NCBI GenBank assembly: GCA_048621635.1
Contig: JBMCWH010000003.1
Location: 1 to 63,760 of the forward strand
Origin: JBMCWH01 sp048621635
Lineage (GTDB): Bacteria > Patescibacteriota > WWE3 > JAUXAW01 > JAYEID01
Reading direction: 5' to 3'
Length of the DNA stretch: 63,760 nt
In this document: piece by piece, positions 25,211 to 33,513 of the stretch
Position numbering within the stretch: position 1 is the stretch's first letter
Layout: each line of letters begins with the position of its first letter
The notes under the pieces: generated by a model
The model's database searches: none
The model's input: only the letters and a program-made list of their open reading frames with translations
Told to the model about the DNA's origin: nothing
Program-made: the position numbers and the translations under genes

Positions 25211-25372
25211 ATGGTTACGTGTGTGCCTGATTTTTTAATGTTTCTTGCTGTAACAGCAGTTATCTTAGCTACTTTTGGCGCCTTTGTTAACGATATTTGG
25301 CTTGCTTCTACTCAATGGCTTCTTGTTGCTGCTGTGTTTGCTATCTTTGCAATTTATCTAAAGGTTCGCTAA
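25211..25372 (+). CDS. 53-residue two-helix membrane protein
   Basis: A small ORF from ATG 25211 to TAA 25372, preceded by an AAAGGGGTGAT ribosome site. It has two hydrophobic segments (about residues 8-24 and 32-50), separated by NDIWLASTQ, and a basic end (YLKVR). It sits 19 bases before the ferritin-like gene, which has a similar GGGGTGAAT ribosome site, so the two are probably cotranscribed. No family recognised. Confidence 0.65.
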   Translation: MVTCVPDFLMFLAVTAVILATFGAFVNDIWLASTQWLLVAAVFAIFAIYLKVR

Positions 25373-25391
25373 AGATAGGGGGTGAATATTA

Positions 25392-25610
25392 ATGAATGAT
25401 CTTAGAAATATTCGACAAGATTTAGTAGCTGAGTTGCAAGGTATTAGTGAATACCAGGATCACATAGATGCAGCAGAGAACGACGAAGTTAGAGAAATAT
25501 TAGCTACTATTCGCGACGAAGAAAAGAAACACGTAGCTATTTTAATGAGTTTGATCAATCGCCTGGATGAGGTTCAGGCAGCTCATTTTAATACGGAAAG
25601 TTGGGCTTAA
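25392..25610 (+). CDS. Encapsulated-ferritin-like small protein
   Basis: 72 residues, two long helices. It carries E20 next to YQDH and the EExxH motif EEKKH (E44, H47), the half-site iron ligands of EncFtn-type ferritin-like proteins that dimerise to make a ferroxidase centre. EncFtn proteins are usually cargo of encapsulin shells; no encapsulin gene is in this window and the usual shell-targeting tail is not obvious (ends NTESWA). It could instead be a free rubrerythrin-like half domain. It closes the metal/redox island. Confidence 0.72.
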   Translation: MNDLRNIRQDLVAELQGISEYQDHIDAAENDEVREILATIRDEEKKHVAILMSLINRLDEVQAAHFNTESWA

Positions 25611-25614
25611 TTTT

Positions 25615-26265
25615 TTATTTATCTTGTTCTTGTGCTATAAAAAGGCTTATGTCTAGGGCAGTTACTTCTCCATCCCCGTCCAGATCGTAGCTTTCGTTTG
25701 TAGTACCTAATGCTTCTTCAAATCCTTCAAGTGTTAACTCTGTTTGGTCATCTTCTTCTTTTTGGTCATCTTTTTCTTTCTCTTCTTCAAATCCGCTGCT
25801 TTCTGTGGCCTGCTTTGTTGGTGGTTCTTGAGTTGTCGTTGTTTTTTCCTTTTCCTCTTTTTCTGTTTCTTGGGTAGCTGTCTTTTTTGGCGTGGTGAAT
25901 GAATAGGGGACACCGTTGTTGTCAAATAATTGCTCTCCTACACCTACTTTGTAGTAGTAAGTGGTATTGGGTTTAAGATTGTAGAGTGTTACTCGGTGTG
26001 CTTCTGTTTTTGTTTCTTCTTGCGCAGTTCGTCCTAACTCCGCAGTTTCTCCGTAAGAGACGAATCCATAAGCAGACTCGCTAGTTACCCAGGTTATGGC
26101 AGCGCTTTCTGAAGTTACTTCAGCCTCTCTTACAAGTTGTGGTTTGTTTTCTGGGGACGCTTTAGAAGTCGGTTCGCGGAATTGTTTCAGTCCTAGAATT
26201 CCTAAAGGAATTCCCAAGGATAAAAGTAAGATTCCGATAACTATTAACAGTTTCTTTTTGTTCAT
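25615..26265 (-). CDS. Secreted fibronectin-III-like protein with dockerin-type repeat
   Basis: 216 residues: an N-terminal membrane/signal segment (about 4-24) and a fibronectin-III / phosphatase-N-terminal-like domain (SAAITWVTSE...YKVGVG, about 45-125). A Lys/Glu/Thr-rich linker and one EF-hand-like dockerin half (LDGDGEVTALDISLFI) follow at the C terminus. The dockerin half may be an ancestral or calcium-binding single repeat. It is last in a minus-strand set of four surface proteins. Confidence 0.8.
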   Translation of the reverse strand: MNKKKLLIVIGILLLSLGIPLGILGLKQFREPTSKASPENKPQLVREAEVTSESAAITWVTSESAYGFVSYGETAELGRTAQEETKTEAHRVTLYNLKPNTTYYYKVGVGEQLFDNNGVPYSFTTPKKTATQETEKEEKEKTTTTQEPPTKQATESSGFEEEKEKDDQKEEDDQTELTLEGFEEALGTTNESYDLDGDGEVTALDISLFIAQEQDK

Positions 26266-26275
26266 TGTTTGTTAG

Positions 26276-27040
26276 TTAGATAAATACCCATAAAAACCCG
26301 ACGAAAATCATGCTTATGGCTAGTACTGTTGTGAGGAGTGCGGTTTCTGTTCCTGTAGCTGTTTCCAGATCGCTTTCGGTTTGTGCTGTTGTGGACTCTT
26401 CCTCTGTGGTTATGTCTGTGTCTCCACCTGTTTGGTTGGGTTCTTCCGTTGTAGAATTTTTCTCTTCTTCTTCTTCTTCTTCTTCTTCTTCTTCTTCCGA
26501 AGTAGTGGTTTCCTCTTCTGAGGTAGCAGTAAGCGTGTAGGTTCCTCCCGATGTTGTGTCTAAAATGTTTTCACCTTCTAAGGCAACTTGGCTTTCTTCG
26601 TTGAAGCTTATTTCTGTGGTTGTTTTATTGGTAATGGTAGGAGTGAACTGCAGTGTTGCTAAATGTACTGCCTCTCCAGATATAGGTTCTGCATCGTTAG
26701 AATCAAAAACTGTGAAACGGATTAGCTTTTCGTCTGCATTTACAGATACACCAGCAAGAGTTAAGTTATTTGCTGCGGAAATATCGTCAGTGGTAATTGC
26801 CAGATTATCGGGTTCCCAATCCAAGGCTACCCCCACAGCGCCGGCTTCTGTGTTCGCGGTATCTAACATTACTTTAACTGGAAATTCTTCTGTGTAGGAT
26901 CCTGTGGAAGGGGAAAGGTATAATCTAACTTCCTCTGCTGCATAAGTTTTAGAAACTCCAACATTTGTTAAAGCGCTACATGAAATTGCGCCGGCGAGTA
27001 GTAGTTTAAAAATTATGTTTTTTTTCGGCAGGTAAGGCAT
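26276..27040 (-). CDS. Cohesin-domain surface protein with C-terminal anchor
   Basis: 254 residues: a signal sequence (about 9-33), a cohesin domain (LYLSPSTGSYTEEFPVKVML...LATLQFTPTI, about 38-165), an extremely Glu-rich linker, and a C-terminal hydrophobic segment (about 230-252) that should anchor it in the membrane. Cohesins bind dockerins; neighbours in the same set carry dockerin-type repeats. The run of GAA/GAG codons explains the poly-Ser shadow ORF on the other strand. Confidence 0.87.
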   Translation of the reverse strand: MPYLPKKNIIFKLLLAGAISCSALTNVGVSKTYAAEEVRLYLSPSTGSYTEEFPVKVMLDTANTEAGAVGVALDWEPDNLAITTDDISAANNLTLAGVSVNADEKLIRFTVFDSNDAEPISGEAVHLATLQFTPTITNKTTTEISFNEESQVALEGENILDTTSGGTYTLTATSEEETTTSEEEEEEEEEEEEKNSTTEEPNQTGGDTDITTEEESTTAQTESDLETATGTETALLTTVLAISMIFVGFLWVFI

Positions 27041-27054
27041 ATTTATGCTTAAAT

Positions 27055-27675
27055 CTATTCTACAATAGTTACGGTTGCTTTTCCAGCACTTGTGAGAATG
27101 TTTGTCGTGTTATCCCATTGGATAACTTTGCTGAAATGCCTGGATTCCTGATCTGTTACCAAAGCTATTTCTGCTTTTCCTGGCTTGAGAGCAGTAAATT
27201 GAATTGTTCCTATTTTAGTTTCTTTATCAATTAATTTTTCTTCTTTTTGGTAGGCAGTTATTGCTAATTCTCCTTCCTTTTTAATCGTGTGGTGAAAATT
27301 AAACTGCGAGGACTTATTATTAAAAGGATTGTCCTTATCAGCTAGCCGCAGTTTTTGTGAATCGTATTTTAAAACAATATCCATAGCCGAGATTGCTTCT
27401 TCTTGATTAAGGTTAAGATTAATTGTGATTGGAATTATCTCTCCCTTTTGAATGTCGTCTTCAGGTTTTATTAGCTCTAGTTTTGCCGAGGTGTGTGTTA
27501 GTTCGGAAAGTTCGAGAGAAGATTGTTTTGGCTGGTTTTTTCCGGCGGTAAGAGTGTAACCATAGATGCCGGCTCCCACAATTTCTAAGAAAATTAATGC
27601 TATTAGGATTTTCACCATGATATTGTTCTGGTTATTTTGTTTTGTGTTCTTTTTAGAACTTTGCTTACTGATCAT
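27055..27675 (-). CDS. Anchored cohesin-like domain protein
   Basis: 206 residues: a basic N terminus with Asn/Gln, one membrane segment (about 20-42), and a cohesin-type beta-sandwich (IPITINLNLNQEEAISAMD, LKYDSQKLRL, IGTIQFTALKPGKAEI). Its start overlaps the stop of the 644-residue gene (ATGA), so they are translationally coupled. Confidence 0.83.
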   Translation of the reverse strand: MISKQSSKKNTKQNNQNNIMVKILIALIFLEIVGAGIYGYTLTAGKNQPKQSSLELSELTHTSAKLELIKPEDDIQKGEIIPITINLNLNQEEAISAMDIVLKYDSQKLRLADKDNPFNNKSSQFNFHHTIKKEGELAITAYQKEEKLIDKETKIGTIQFTALKPGKAEIALVTDQESRHFSKVIQWDNTTNILTSAGKATVTIVE

Positions 27676-29606
27676 TGTGCTCCTTTCCTATTTAATCGCG
27701 GAAGAATTAGGGAAAGGTCTAGTGCATCAACAATCCTATCACGGTTTATGTCTGCTGTTAAAGCTTCCCCTTCTTGGTATGCTTGTTGAATCCAAATGCT
27801 TATATCTAAGGAATCTACCTTGTTGTCCTCATTTATGTCTCCGGCCGGAGCTTCGGGGAAAGTAATGTTATAAACACCGGGGCTACTCAATTTTACTGTG
27901 TTTGTGCTTTTTATTTGTAAGTGCTGTTTTGGCTTGAGGAGGAATTCGTAAGTTTTTCCCGCGTAAGTATCTAAAGAACCAAGTGCCAGTTCTTGGATAA
28001 TTCCAGTACCATAGGCGCTGCTTGTGCTAAGTTCTTTTTTCCACGCAGCTGTTTCGTAATTTTTATTAGAGCCTGCCTGACGAGCGAATATTTTTATGTT
28101 TTCTGCAGTTGGTTGAGACCTGTTCTTACGTCCCGTCAAACTAAAGTTGAAATTTAGTATTGCTGTTTCCTTTTTTATTGTTGCTGTGACAGTGTCTGTG
28201 CAGGTATTGTTTTTACTGTCAGTTACCGTTAAGCTGATGTTTATTTTTTCGTTATTGTTAACATCTTCACTTGCTATTTCCAATCTAGCAATTGCGCTAT
28301 CCTTTGCGGTTAGGGTCCCTTTGTCGGCAGACCAGTTGTAGTTGTAAGGTGTTGTCCCCCCACTTACAGAGCTGGACAATGCTTTTTCAGTTTTGGGTTC
28401 GATAGTAAAGCTTTTTTCTATTATTTTGCAAGTTAGGGGTTGGGCATTTTCGGTAACAGTGATAGAAGTAGTTTTTTCTTTAGAAATATTATTGTGGCTT
28501 AGCGAAACAGTTATGGTTCCGGAACCTTCTTTTGTGTTGGTTATTCGAACTCTGCTTTGACCCTTTGGTGTGTTATCGCTGTCATAGTTAGTTTCTAATG
28601 TTCCAATATCCTCTGATAGAGACCAGGAGAAGTCTGTATCTGTTGCCTCCTCGAAAATTGTTCCGTCATTACGGTAGGCAGTAGCAGTGATTATCTGCGG
28701 TTCCCCTGTTTGGAGAGTTACTTCGGTGGGGGAGATTGTTAAAGTTTCTAATTGCGCTTCCTCTGTTATTGTTAGGTTAATGCTATCTGTTCCTGTTTTT
28801 CCCGAGCTATCCATAGCAGTTAAGGTTATTGTGTGTTCTCCAATACTAAGACTACTTGTTTGGTAGTTTGTTCCTGTGCCTAACTCCCCGTCGATACTCG
28901 AGTGCCAGGTAAGCCTGTCACCGGAAAGGTTACCGTCTTCGCGATCTACACCTGTTCCTTGGAAGTTGATTGTTTCTTTTTCTTGGAAGGATGTTTCGTC
29001 CTGGGGAGCGGTTATGCTAGCAGTGGGTGCTGCATTTTCTCCTTCAATAGTGTAGGCTGTCCCTTTAGCTTCTCCCAGCACGTCTTCGATGTTTTTGTTG
29101 TAGACAGTACAGGTTATATCTCCCGCAGTGACGAAGGACAGGTTACTATCTCCTTGTGGTGCTGATTCTCTAACCCTGAGTTTAAAGGTTCCTATTGAGC
29201 CGGCAGAGGATACGAGATTTGTTCCCGGGTTTATAGAACGCACAAATTGTATTGTTCCATTTTCAATTTGGTTCTTTACATTTAAAGGAAAATCTAGATC
29301 GGTTTGATCTGTGTTTACCTCTGAACTGATTGCTTCAAATATTGCTGTATCGTAACTGATCGTAGTTTCGAATCCGTACAGATCTTCTCCACCCGGATCA
29401 AGGTTAATAGTTACAGTAAGTTCTTCTCCGGGTAGTAAGGTGCTTTCTGTTGGTGGTGTGGAGGTTAGTGATAAGGATGCTGGACCTTTTGATACCAAAG
29501 CCCTTTTTCGGGGTTCGTAAGAATATTGTAAGTTAAGTACAACTAAGGGAATAGTTATGGCTATAGTTAAGAGGCCGATCCTGGTTAGTATTTTTTTGGC
29601 AGGCAT
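27672..29606 (-). CDS. Large secreted cohesin / Ig-like / dockerin protein
   Basis: 644 residues: signal/anchor (about 8-28), a cohesin domain (ELTVTINLDPGGEDLYGFET, about 50-175), and Ig/PKD-like domains (ITAPQDETSF to about 285; a bacterial Ig-like domain at about 290-390; a further PKD-like one to about 485). An FHA-free beta domain follows, and finally two EF-hand dockerin repeats (GDINEDNKVDSLDISIWI, ADINRDRIVDALDLSLIL). It carries both partners of a cohesin-dockerin interaction. No catalytic domain is present. It heads the operon; an AAAGGAG ribosome site precedes the start. Confidence 0.87.
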   Translation of the reverse strand: MPAKKILTRIGLLTIAITIPLVVLNLQYSYEPRKRALVSKGPASLSLTSTPPTESTLLPGEELTVTINLDPGGEDLYGFETTISYDTAIFEAISSEVNTDQTDLDFPLNVKNQIENGTIQFVRSINPGTNLVSSAGSIGTFKLRVRESAPQGDSNLSFVTAGDITCTVYNKNIEDVLGEAKGTAYTIEGENAAPTASITAPQDETSFQEKETINFQGTGVDREDGNLSGDRLTWHSSIDGELGTGTNYQTSSLSIGEHTITLTAMDSSGKTGTDSINLTITEEAQLETLTISPTEVTLQTGEPQIITATAYRNDGTIFEEATDTDFSWSLSEDIGTLETNYDSDNTPKGQSRVRITNTKEGSGTITVSLSHNNISKEKTTSITVTENAQPLTCKIIEKSFTIEPKTEKALSSSVSGGTTPYNYNWSADKGTLTAKDSAIARLEIASEDVNNNEKINISLTVTDSKNNTCTDTVTATIKKETAILNFNFSLTGRKNRSQPTAENIKIFARQAGSNKNYETAAWKKELSTSSAYGTGIIQELALGSLDTYAGKTYEFLLKPKQHLQIKSTNTVKLSSPGVYNITFPEAPAGDINEDNKVDSLDISIWIQQAYQEGEALTADINRDRIVDALDLSLILPRLNRKGAQ

Positions 29607-29821
29607 ATATTTTGTTTCTCCTTTTTTTGTTTTTATACTTAAATTTTTTGCTACTTTCCACCGCAGTTTTGTCTGTAAAATAAATAGACAACCCTTAGTT
29701 GTGGTCTAAGTTACGGCTGGAACTAATTTTAACCCTAGCAGTTTTGGGAGCTAGATGCAAGCGTGGTTTTCAACTTATTTTCTCTAGCTTTATGGCTGAC
29801 AGGGAAGGTCTTTTTTGGTAG

Positions 29822-29843
29822 GATAATAAAAGGAGTTAAGGAG
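29822..29843 (+). promoter_or_regulatory. -10-like element and ribosome site for lepA
   Basis: GATAAT at 29823 and an AAGGAG ribosome site at 29838-29843, five bases before the ATG. It is one of the minority of genes here with a clear Shine-Dalgarno sequence. Confidence 0.5.
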
Positions 29844-29847
29844 TTTT

Positions 29848-31650
29848 ATGGTTGAATCGATAGATAAAAATAAAATACGCAATTTTTGTATTATTGCTCA
29901 TATCAATCACGGAAAGTCAACATTGGCAGATCGATTGTTGGAAGAAACCGGTACAGTTTCTTCTCGAAAAATGAGTAACAGATTGTTGGATAAGATGGAC
30001 TTGGAAAAAGAAAAAGGAATAACTATTAAGTTGAAGCCTGTAAGAATGTCTTTTTCATATTCCAGGAAGGAATATGTTTTGAATCTCGTAGATACCCCGG
30101 GACACGTCGACTTTTCTTATGAAGTGTCGAGATCATTGGCTGCTTGCGAAGGTGCTATTCTGTTGGTGGACGCCGTTTCTGGTATTCAGGCCCAAACTTT
30201 AGCTAATTTGGAGAAGGCTAGAAAGCAAGGGTTGAAAATATTACCTGTGGTTAACAAGATAGATTTGCCCGATGCTCAACCAGAGAAGGTTGCTAGAAAT
30301 TTGGTGAATTCTTTGGGTTTCGATAAGTCTTCTGTATCGTATATTTCGGCTAAAACGGGTAAAAATGTTACTCAATTGTTAAGTCGCATTGTTAAGGAGG
30401 TTTCTCCTCCAAAGCGCAATGGTTCTCACTTGCAGGGGTTAGTTTTTGATAGTTTTTATGATCCTCATCGCGGGGCAATAGCGGTGGTTCGATTAATGAA
30501 TGGCAATTTAGAAAGAGAGGCGGCAGCTTGCTTTTTAGGCACAGATACTACTTTTGTTGCTGAAGAGTTGGGGTATTTTGTTCCTGAGGAGCAGCCTACA
30601 GAGAAATTGTCAGTGGGGGAAGTAGGTTATGTTGTTACTGGAATGAAAGATATAAGTAAGATTAGGGTTGGCGATACATTGGTTTCTGGACAGCGACCAA
30701 AGATGGAAGCTTTACCCGGCTATCGGGAGCCAAAGCCAATGGTTTTCCAAAGTGTTTTTCCCTTGTCAGCTAATGGTTACACGCCGTTGAAGAAAGCTCT
30801 TCAATATTTACATTTGTCTGATTCTTCTTTCACGTTTTCTCCTTCGTCATCGGAGTCTTTAGGTAGGGGATTCCAGCTTGGTTTTTTGGGAGCATTGCAC
30901 GGAGATATAATTTGTGAACGCTTGCGGCGAGAATTTGATTTGGAGATATTAACCACACCTCCGGCTGTTTCCTATAAGATAAAGACAAATGATGGAGAGA
31001 CGCATATTGCTCGCACTCCTTCCGAGCTTCCTGAGCCTGAGCAAATTAAGGATATTCTTGAACCTTGGTTACGCGTGACCATATACACACCGGAGGAATA
31101 TTTGGGAGCAGTATTTTCACTTTGTGAGAATAGGCGTGGTGTTCACCAGCAACAGAAGCATTTTGCGGAAAAAGTGAAATTGGTTTATTTGTTACCTATG
31201 GCTTCCTTTTTGCAAGGATTTTATAACAAATTGAAATCTGCTTCTTCTGGTTATGCATCTTTGGAATATGTTTTAGACGAATGGCGGTCAGCAGATGTAG
31301 TGCGGTTAGATATATTAGTTCATTACGAGATTGTGGAGCCTCTTTCCCAACTAGTTTTACGGAAGAATGCTTATGCTGTTGGAAAGCGAATGGTATCTGA
31401 TTTGAAAGAATTGTTACCTCCAGCACAGTTTCCACTTGCTTTGCAGGCGGCAATTGGTAGTAATGTTATTGCTAGAGAAACTATTGGCGCACAGAGAAAA
31501 AATGTTACGGAAAAATTGTATGGAGGAGATAGGACAAGAAAAGACAAACTTCTTCAACAGCAAAGAGAAGGCAAGAAAGAATTAAGTGCGCGAGGGGATG
31601 TCTCAGTGCCTGCAGATGTCTTGCAAAAGCTGTGGCGGAATAGCGAATAG
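29848..31650 (+). CDS. lepA: Elongation factor 4 (LepA)
   Basis: 600 residues, full length: GTPase domain with DTPGHVDFSYEV and NKIDLP, domains II-V, and the LepA-specific C-terminal region (GANVIARETIGAQRKNV-like end). Translational GTPase that remodels ribosomes. The G1 motif reads AHINHGKST with Asn20 where nearly all translational GTPases have Asp (AHIDHGKST). The Asp/Asn position coordinates a monovalent cation in several P-loop GTPases, so a changed cation preference is conceivable. Confidence 0.95.
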   Translation: MVESIDKNKIRNFCIIAHINHGKSTLADRLLEETGTVSSRKMSNRLLDKMDLEKEKGITIKLKPVRMSFSYSRKEYVLNLVDTPGHVDFSYEVSRSLAACEGAILLVDAVSGIQAQTLANLEKARKQGLKILPVVNKIDLPDAQPEKVARNLVNSLGFDKSSVSYISAKTGKNVTQLLSRIVKEVSPPKRNGSHLQGLVFDSFYDPHRGAIAVVRLMNGNLEREAAACFLGTDTTFVAEELGYFVPEEQPTEKLSVGEVGYVVTGMKDISKIRVGDTLVSGQRPKMEALPGYREPKPMVFQSVFPLSANGYTPLKKALQYLHLSDSSFTFSPSSSESLGRGFQLGFLGALHGDIICERLRREFDLEILTTPPAVSYKIKTNDGETHIARTPSELPEPEQIKDILEPWLRVTIYTPEEYLGAVFSLCENRRGVHQQQKHFAEKVKLVYLLPMASFLQGFYNKLKSASSGYASLEYVLDEWRSADVVRLDILVHYEIVEPLSQLVLRKNAYAVGKRMVSDLKELLPPAQFPLALQAAIGSNVIARETIGAQRKNVTEKLYGGDRTRKDKLLQQQREGKKELSARGDVSVPADVLQKLWRNSE

Positions 31651-32259
31651 GCTACAAATAGAAATTAGTAGTAAGCATTAAGCAGTAAGCAGGAAGTAGT
31701 AAGCAGGAAGTAGTAAGCATTAAGCACCAAGCTCCAAATAACAAGTTCCAAAAAGGATTCGTATTTCGTATCTCGTATTACGTATCAAGAGAAATCAGAG
31801 ACTAGAGACTGGCGACTAGTACCTGGAGACTGGAGATAGGAAACTAGTAACTGGTATAGCGGGAACGGCGAAAGAAAAAGCCTGGCTTTGGGAAATTCGC
31901 CAGCTGAACAACTGTGGGTTTACGGGACTACGAAATGAGGAAAGTCGCCTACAACGGCGACCACGCTGAGCGGGGCGACCCGCCGTCTTAGGAGGGATTC
32001 TGAATCCCCCTTCGGGGGTTCAGAATGACGATACACGTGGTTAAGCGATTGAATAGTTTGTATTGAACATTTTGAACAAGTGAGCGAAGCGAACGGTTCA
32101 ACATTTTCAACAACTTAACCAAGCGTAACGATCCAACACTTTTGACATTTTGTACCGCATGCCGTGTACCGTATTTGGTATAGCAAATTATTACGAAAGG
32201 GAACAGTAAGTTCTATTTGTTCCATTTGTCTTATTGCCGGATACTGATGGCGGTTATGT
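31651..32259. repeat. Gene-free stretch made of degenerate direct repeats
   Basis: About 600 bases built from recurring words. AGTAAGCAGGAAGT is repeated in tandem near 31680-31725. Multiple GAGACTAGAGACTGG-type words lie at 31797-31855 and ATAGCAAATTATTACGA near 32180. There is a perfect inverted repeat GAATCCCCC/GGGGG around 32002-32020. The same words recur in other intergenic regions (32560, 37740, 45241, 46510, 52190, 58780). Confidence 0.75.
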
Positions 32260-32266
32260 TATAATA

Positions 32267-32554
32267 ATGGCAGTGGAAAAGATTGGTGATATTTTATCGA
32301 GGGAGGATCTCGGCCCCTCCAAACATATAAAACATGAATTTCAAGATTTTGGCTATCGGTTGGCTTGTGAGTTGGATGATCTTGAACACCGATCTTTGTA
32401 TATGAAACTTGCCAAAGAAGAACCACGCGGTAGGCTGGAGCGTGCACTGGAGTTTGTTAAAGGTAGAGATAATTTAGAAGGTGAGAAAGGAAAAGCAAAG
32501 CTTTTTATGTGGAAACTAAAAGATTTGCGGGAGAAGAAAGAGACGGAAGATTAG
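32267..32554 (+). CDS. Conserved hypothetical protein, CPR-type
   Basis: 95 residues from ATG 32267, which follows TGT-TATAAT by one base (32257-32265). The sequence (IGDILSREDLGPSKHIKHEF, YRLACELDDLEHRSLYMKLA) resembles small uncharacterised proteins I associate with CPR genomes. No motif, membrane segment or signal is visible. It is helical and charged and may bind nucleic acid or protein; unknown. Confidence 0.65.
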   Translation: MAVEKIGDILSREDLGPSKHIKHEFQDFGYRLACELDDLEHRSLYMKLAKEEPRGRLERALEFVKGRDNLEGEKGKAKLFMWKLKDLREKKETED

Positions 32555-32559
32555 AAACC

Positions 32560-32580
32560 GGTATAGCGAATTACTACGAA
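32560..32580 (+). repeat. Copy of intergenic word ATAGCGAATTACTACGA
   Basis: Same word, with small changes, at 32178, 45243 and (minus strand) 46563-46580; shorter relatives at 37579 and 58843. Confidence 0.7.
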
Positions 32581-32710
32581 TTATAAGTAGCTAATTTATG
32601 CGAATGGAAAGGAGTAAAAGATAGGTAACAGGTAACGAGCAGTTCGTTGACAGATTGAACAACTTCAACACTTTTGACATTTGGATTTTGAAATTTGTTA
32701 TTTTACTATT

Positions 32711-33040
32711 ATGGACGCAGTTTCTTTTGCGGAATTCAAAAAGTTAGATTTGCGGATAGGCGAGGTGGTGGAGGTGTTAGAAGTAGAGAGTTTGGACAAG
32801 GTACTGAAGCTTCGGGTTGATTTAGGTGAGTTAGGAATTAAGACTATTTTGGCCGGTGTTAAGGAGACTCATAGTAAGGAAGATCTAGTTAGAAAGCAGA
32901 TTGTGGTGGTTGCCAATCTTGCTCCTAAGAAGATTGGAGGGGAGGTTTCGGAAGGTATGCTTTTAGCTGTGGATACTGATAAAGAACCTGTCTTGCTAAC
33001 TCCAAATAGAAAAGTGGCAGTAGGCGCGAAAGTTGTTTAA
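32711..33040 (+). CDS. tRNA-binding (EMAP-II/Trbp111-type) OB-fold protein
   Basis: 109 residues matching the tRNA-binding domain found at the C terminus of MetRS and as the free protein Trbp111/CsaA: LDLRIGEVVEVLEVE, IVVVANLAPKKIGGEVSEGMLLA. Alone it could bind tRNA or act as a chaperone or as a detached MetRS module. The start is taken at ATG 32711 because the 5' extension to 32681 is not family-like. Ten bases downstream is a tRNA-Ile gene. Confidence 0.9.
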   Translation: MDAVSFAEFKKLDLRIGEVVEVLEVESLDKVLKLRVDLGELGIKTILAGVKETHSKEDLVRKQIVVVANLAPKKIGGEVSEGMLLAVDTDKEPVLLTPNRKVAVGAKVV

Positions 33041-33049
33041 TCTGTGTAA

Positions 33050-33126
33050 GGGCCTGTAGCTCAGTGGTTTAGAGCGCCATCCTTATAAGATGGATGTCCC
33101 TGGTTCGAATCCAGGCAGGCCCACCA
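33050..33126 (+). tRNA. tRNA-Ile (TAT)
   Basis: Acceptor GGGCCTG/CAGGCCC, D arm AGCTCAGTGGTTTAGAGC, anticodon stem CCATC/GATGG with loop CTTATAA giving TAT, T arm CCTGG TTCGAAT CCAGG, encoded CCA. A TAT anticodon would decode AUA directly, where most bacteria use a CAT tRNA modified to lysidine by TilS. Confidence 0.9.
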
Positions 33127-33400
33127 TCCTCCTTCGCCGCGCCTGCCTGCCGGCAAGGCAGGGCTTCGGAGGACCTTCGGTCCGAACGAAACCCGTGCAG
33201 GGGAGATGCCCCTCGTAGTTCCGATTAGTCGGAACGAAGTGAGGCAAAGTACACCTTACGGCCCTTTGCTAAAGCTATGGACGACAGGCCAGGTGGCCTA
33301 CGGGCATCCGGACGCGAGTTTAGACGAAGGAGTGTCGTTTCCGTAGCCTTGTGCGAAAGGGCACATCAATGTAGGTTTATGCGGAAAGAAATAAGCAAAG
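33127..33400 (+). repeat. Structured repeat after tRNA-Ile(TAT)
   Basis: A hairpin-rich GC-rich block. CCTGCCTGCCGGCAAGGCAGG is at about 33146 and TTCCGATTAGTCGGAA at about 33217-33232. A region at 33311-33351 (GCGAGTTTAGACGAAGGAG, TGTC, GTAGCC) closely matches blocks found directly after tRNA-Ile(GAT) and tRNA-Ala(TGC) in the rRNA operon. Confidence 0.7.
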
Positions 33401-33513
33401 AGGTCTGTATGTGTTGACTTTCCTTTGATACTCAGCAGTTTGTATTTTGGAAGACGAAGATATTTAACAATTGAGGAAAGTTGCTTCCAAATTATTAACT
33501 ACTCACACCCTAA

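Noticed and set aside
26310..26540. Plus-strand ORF rich in poly-Ser
   Set aside because: Antisense shadow of the Glu-rich linker of the cohesin protein.
27672..29606. Cellulosome scaffoldin
   Set aside because: Only one cohesin per protein and no hydrolases or carbohydrate-binding modules seen.
31680..31725. Tandem repeats as a CRISPR array
   Set aside because: Repeats are short, degenerate, with no uniform spacers and no cas genes.
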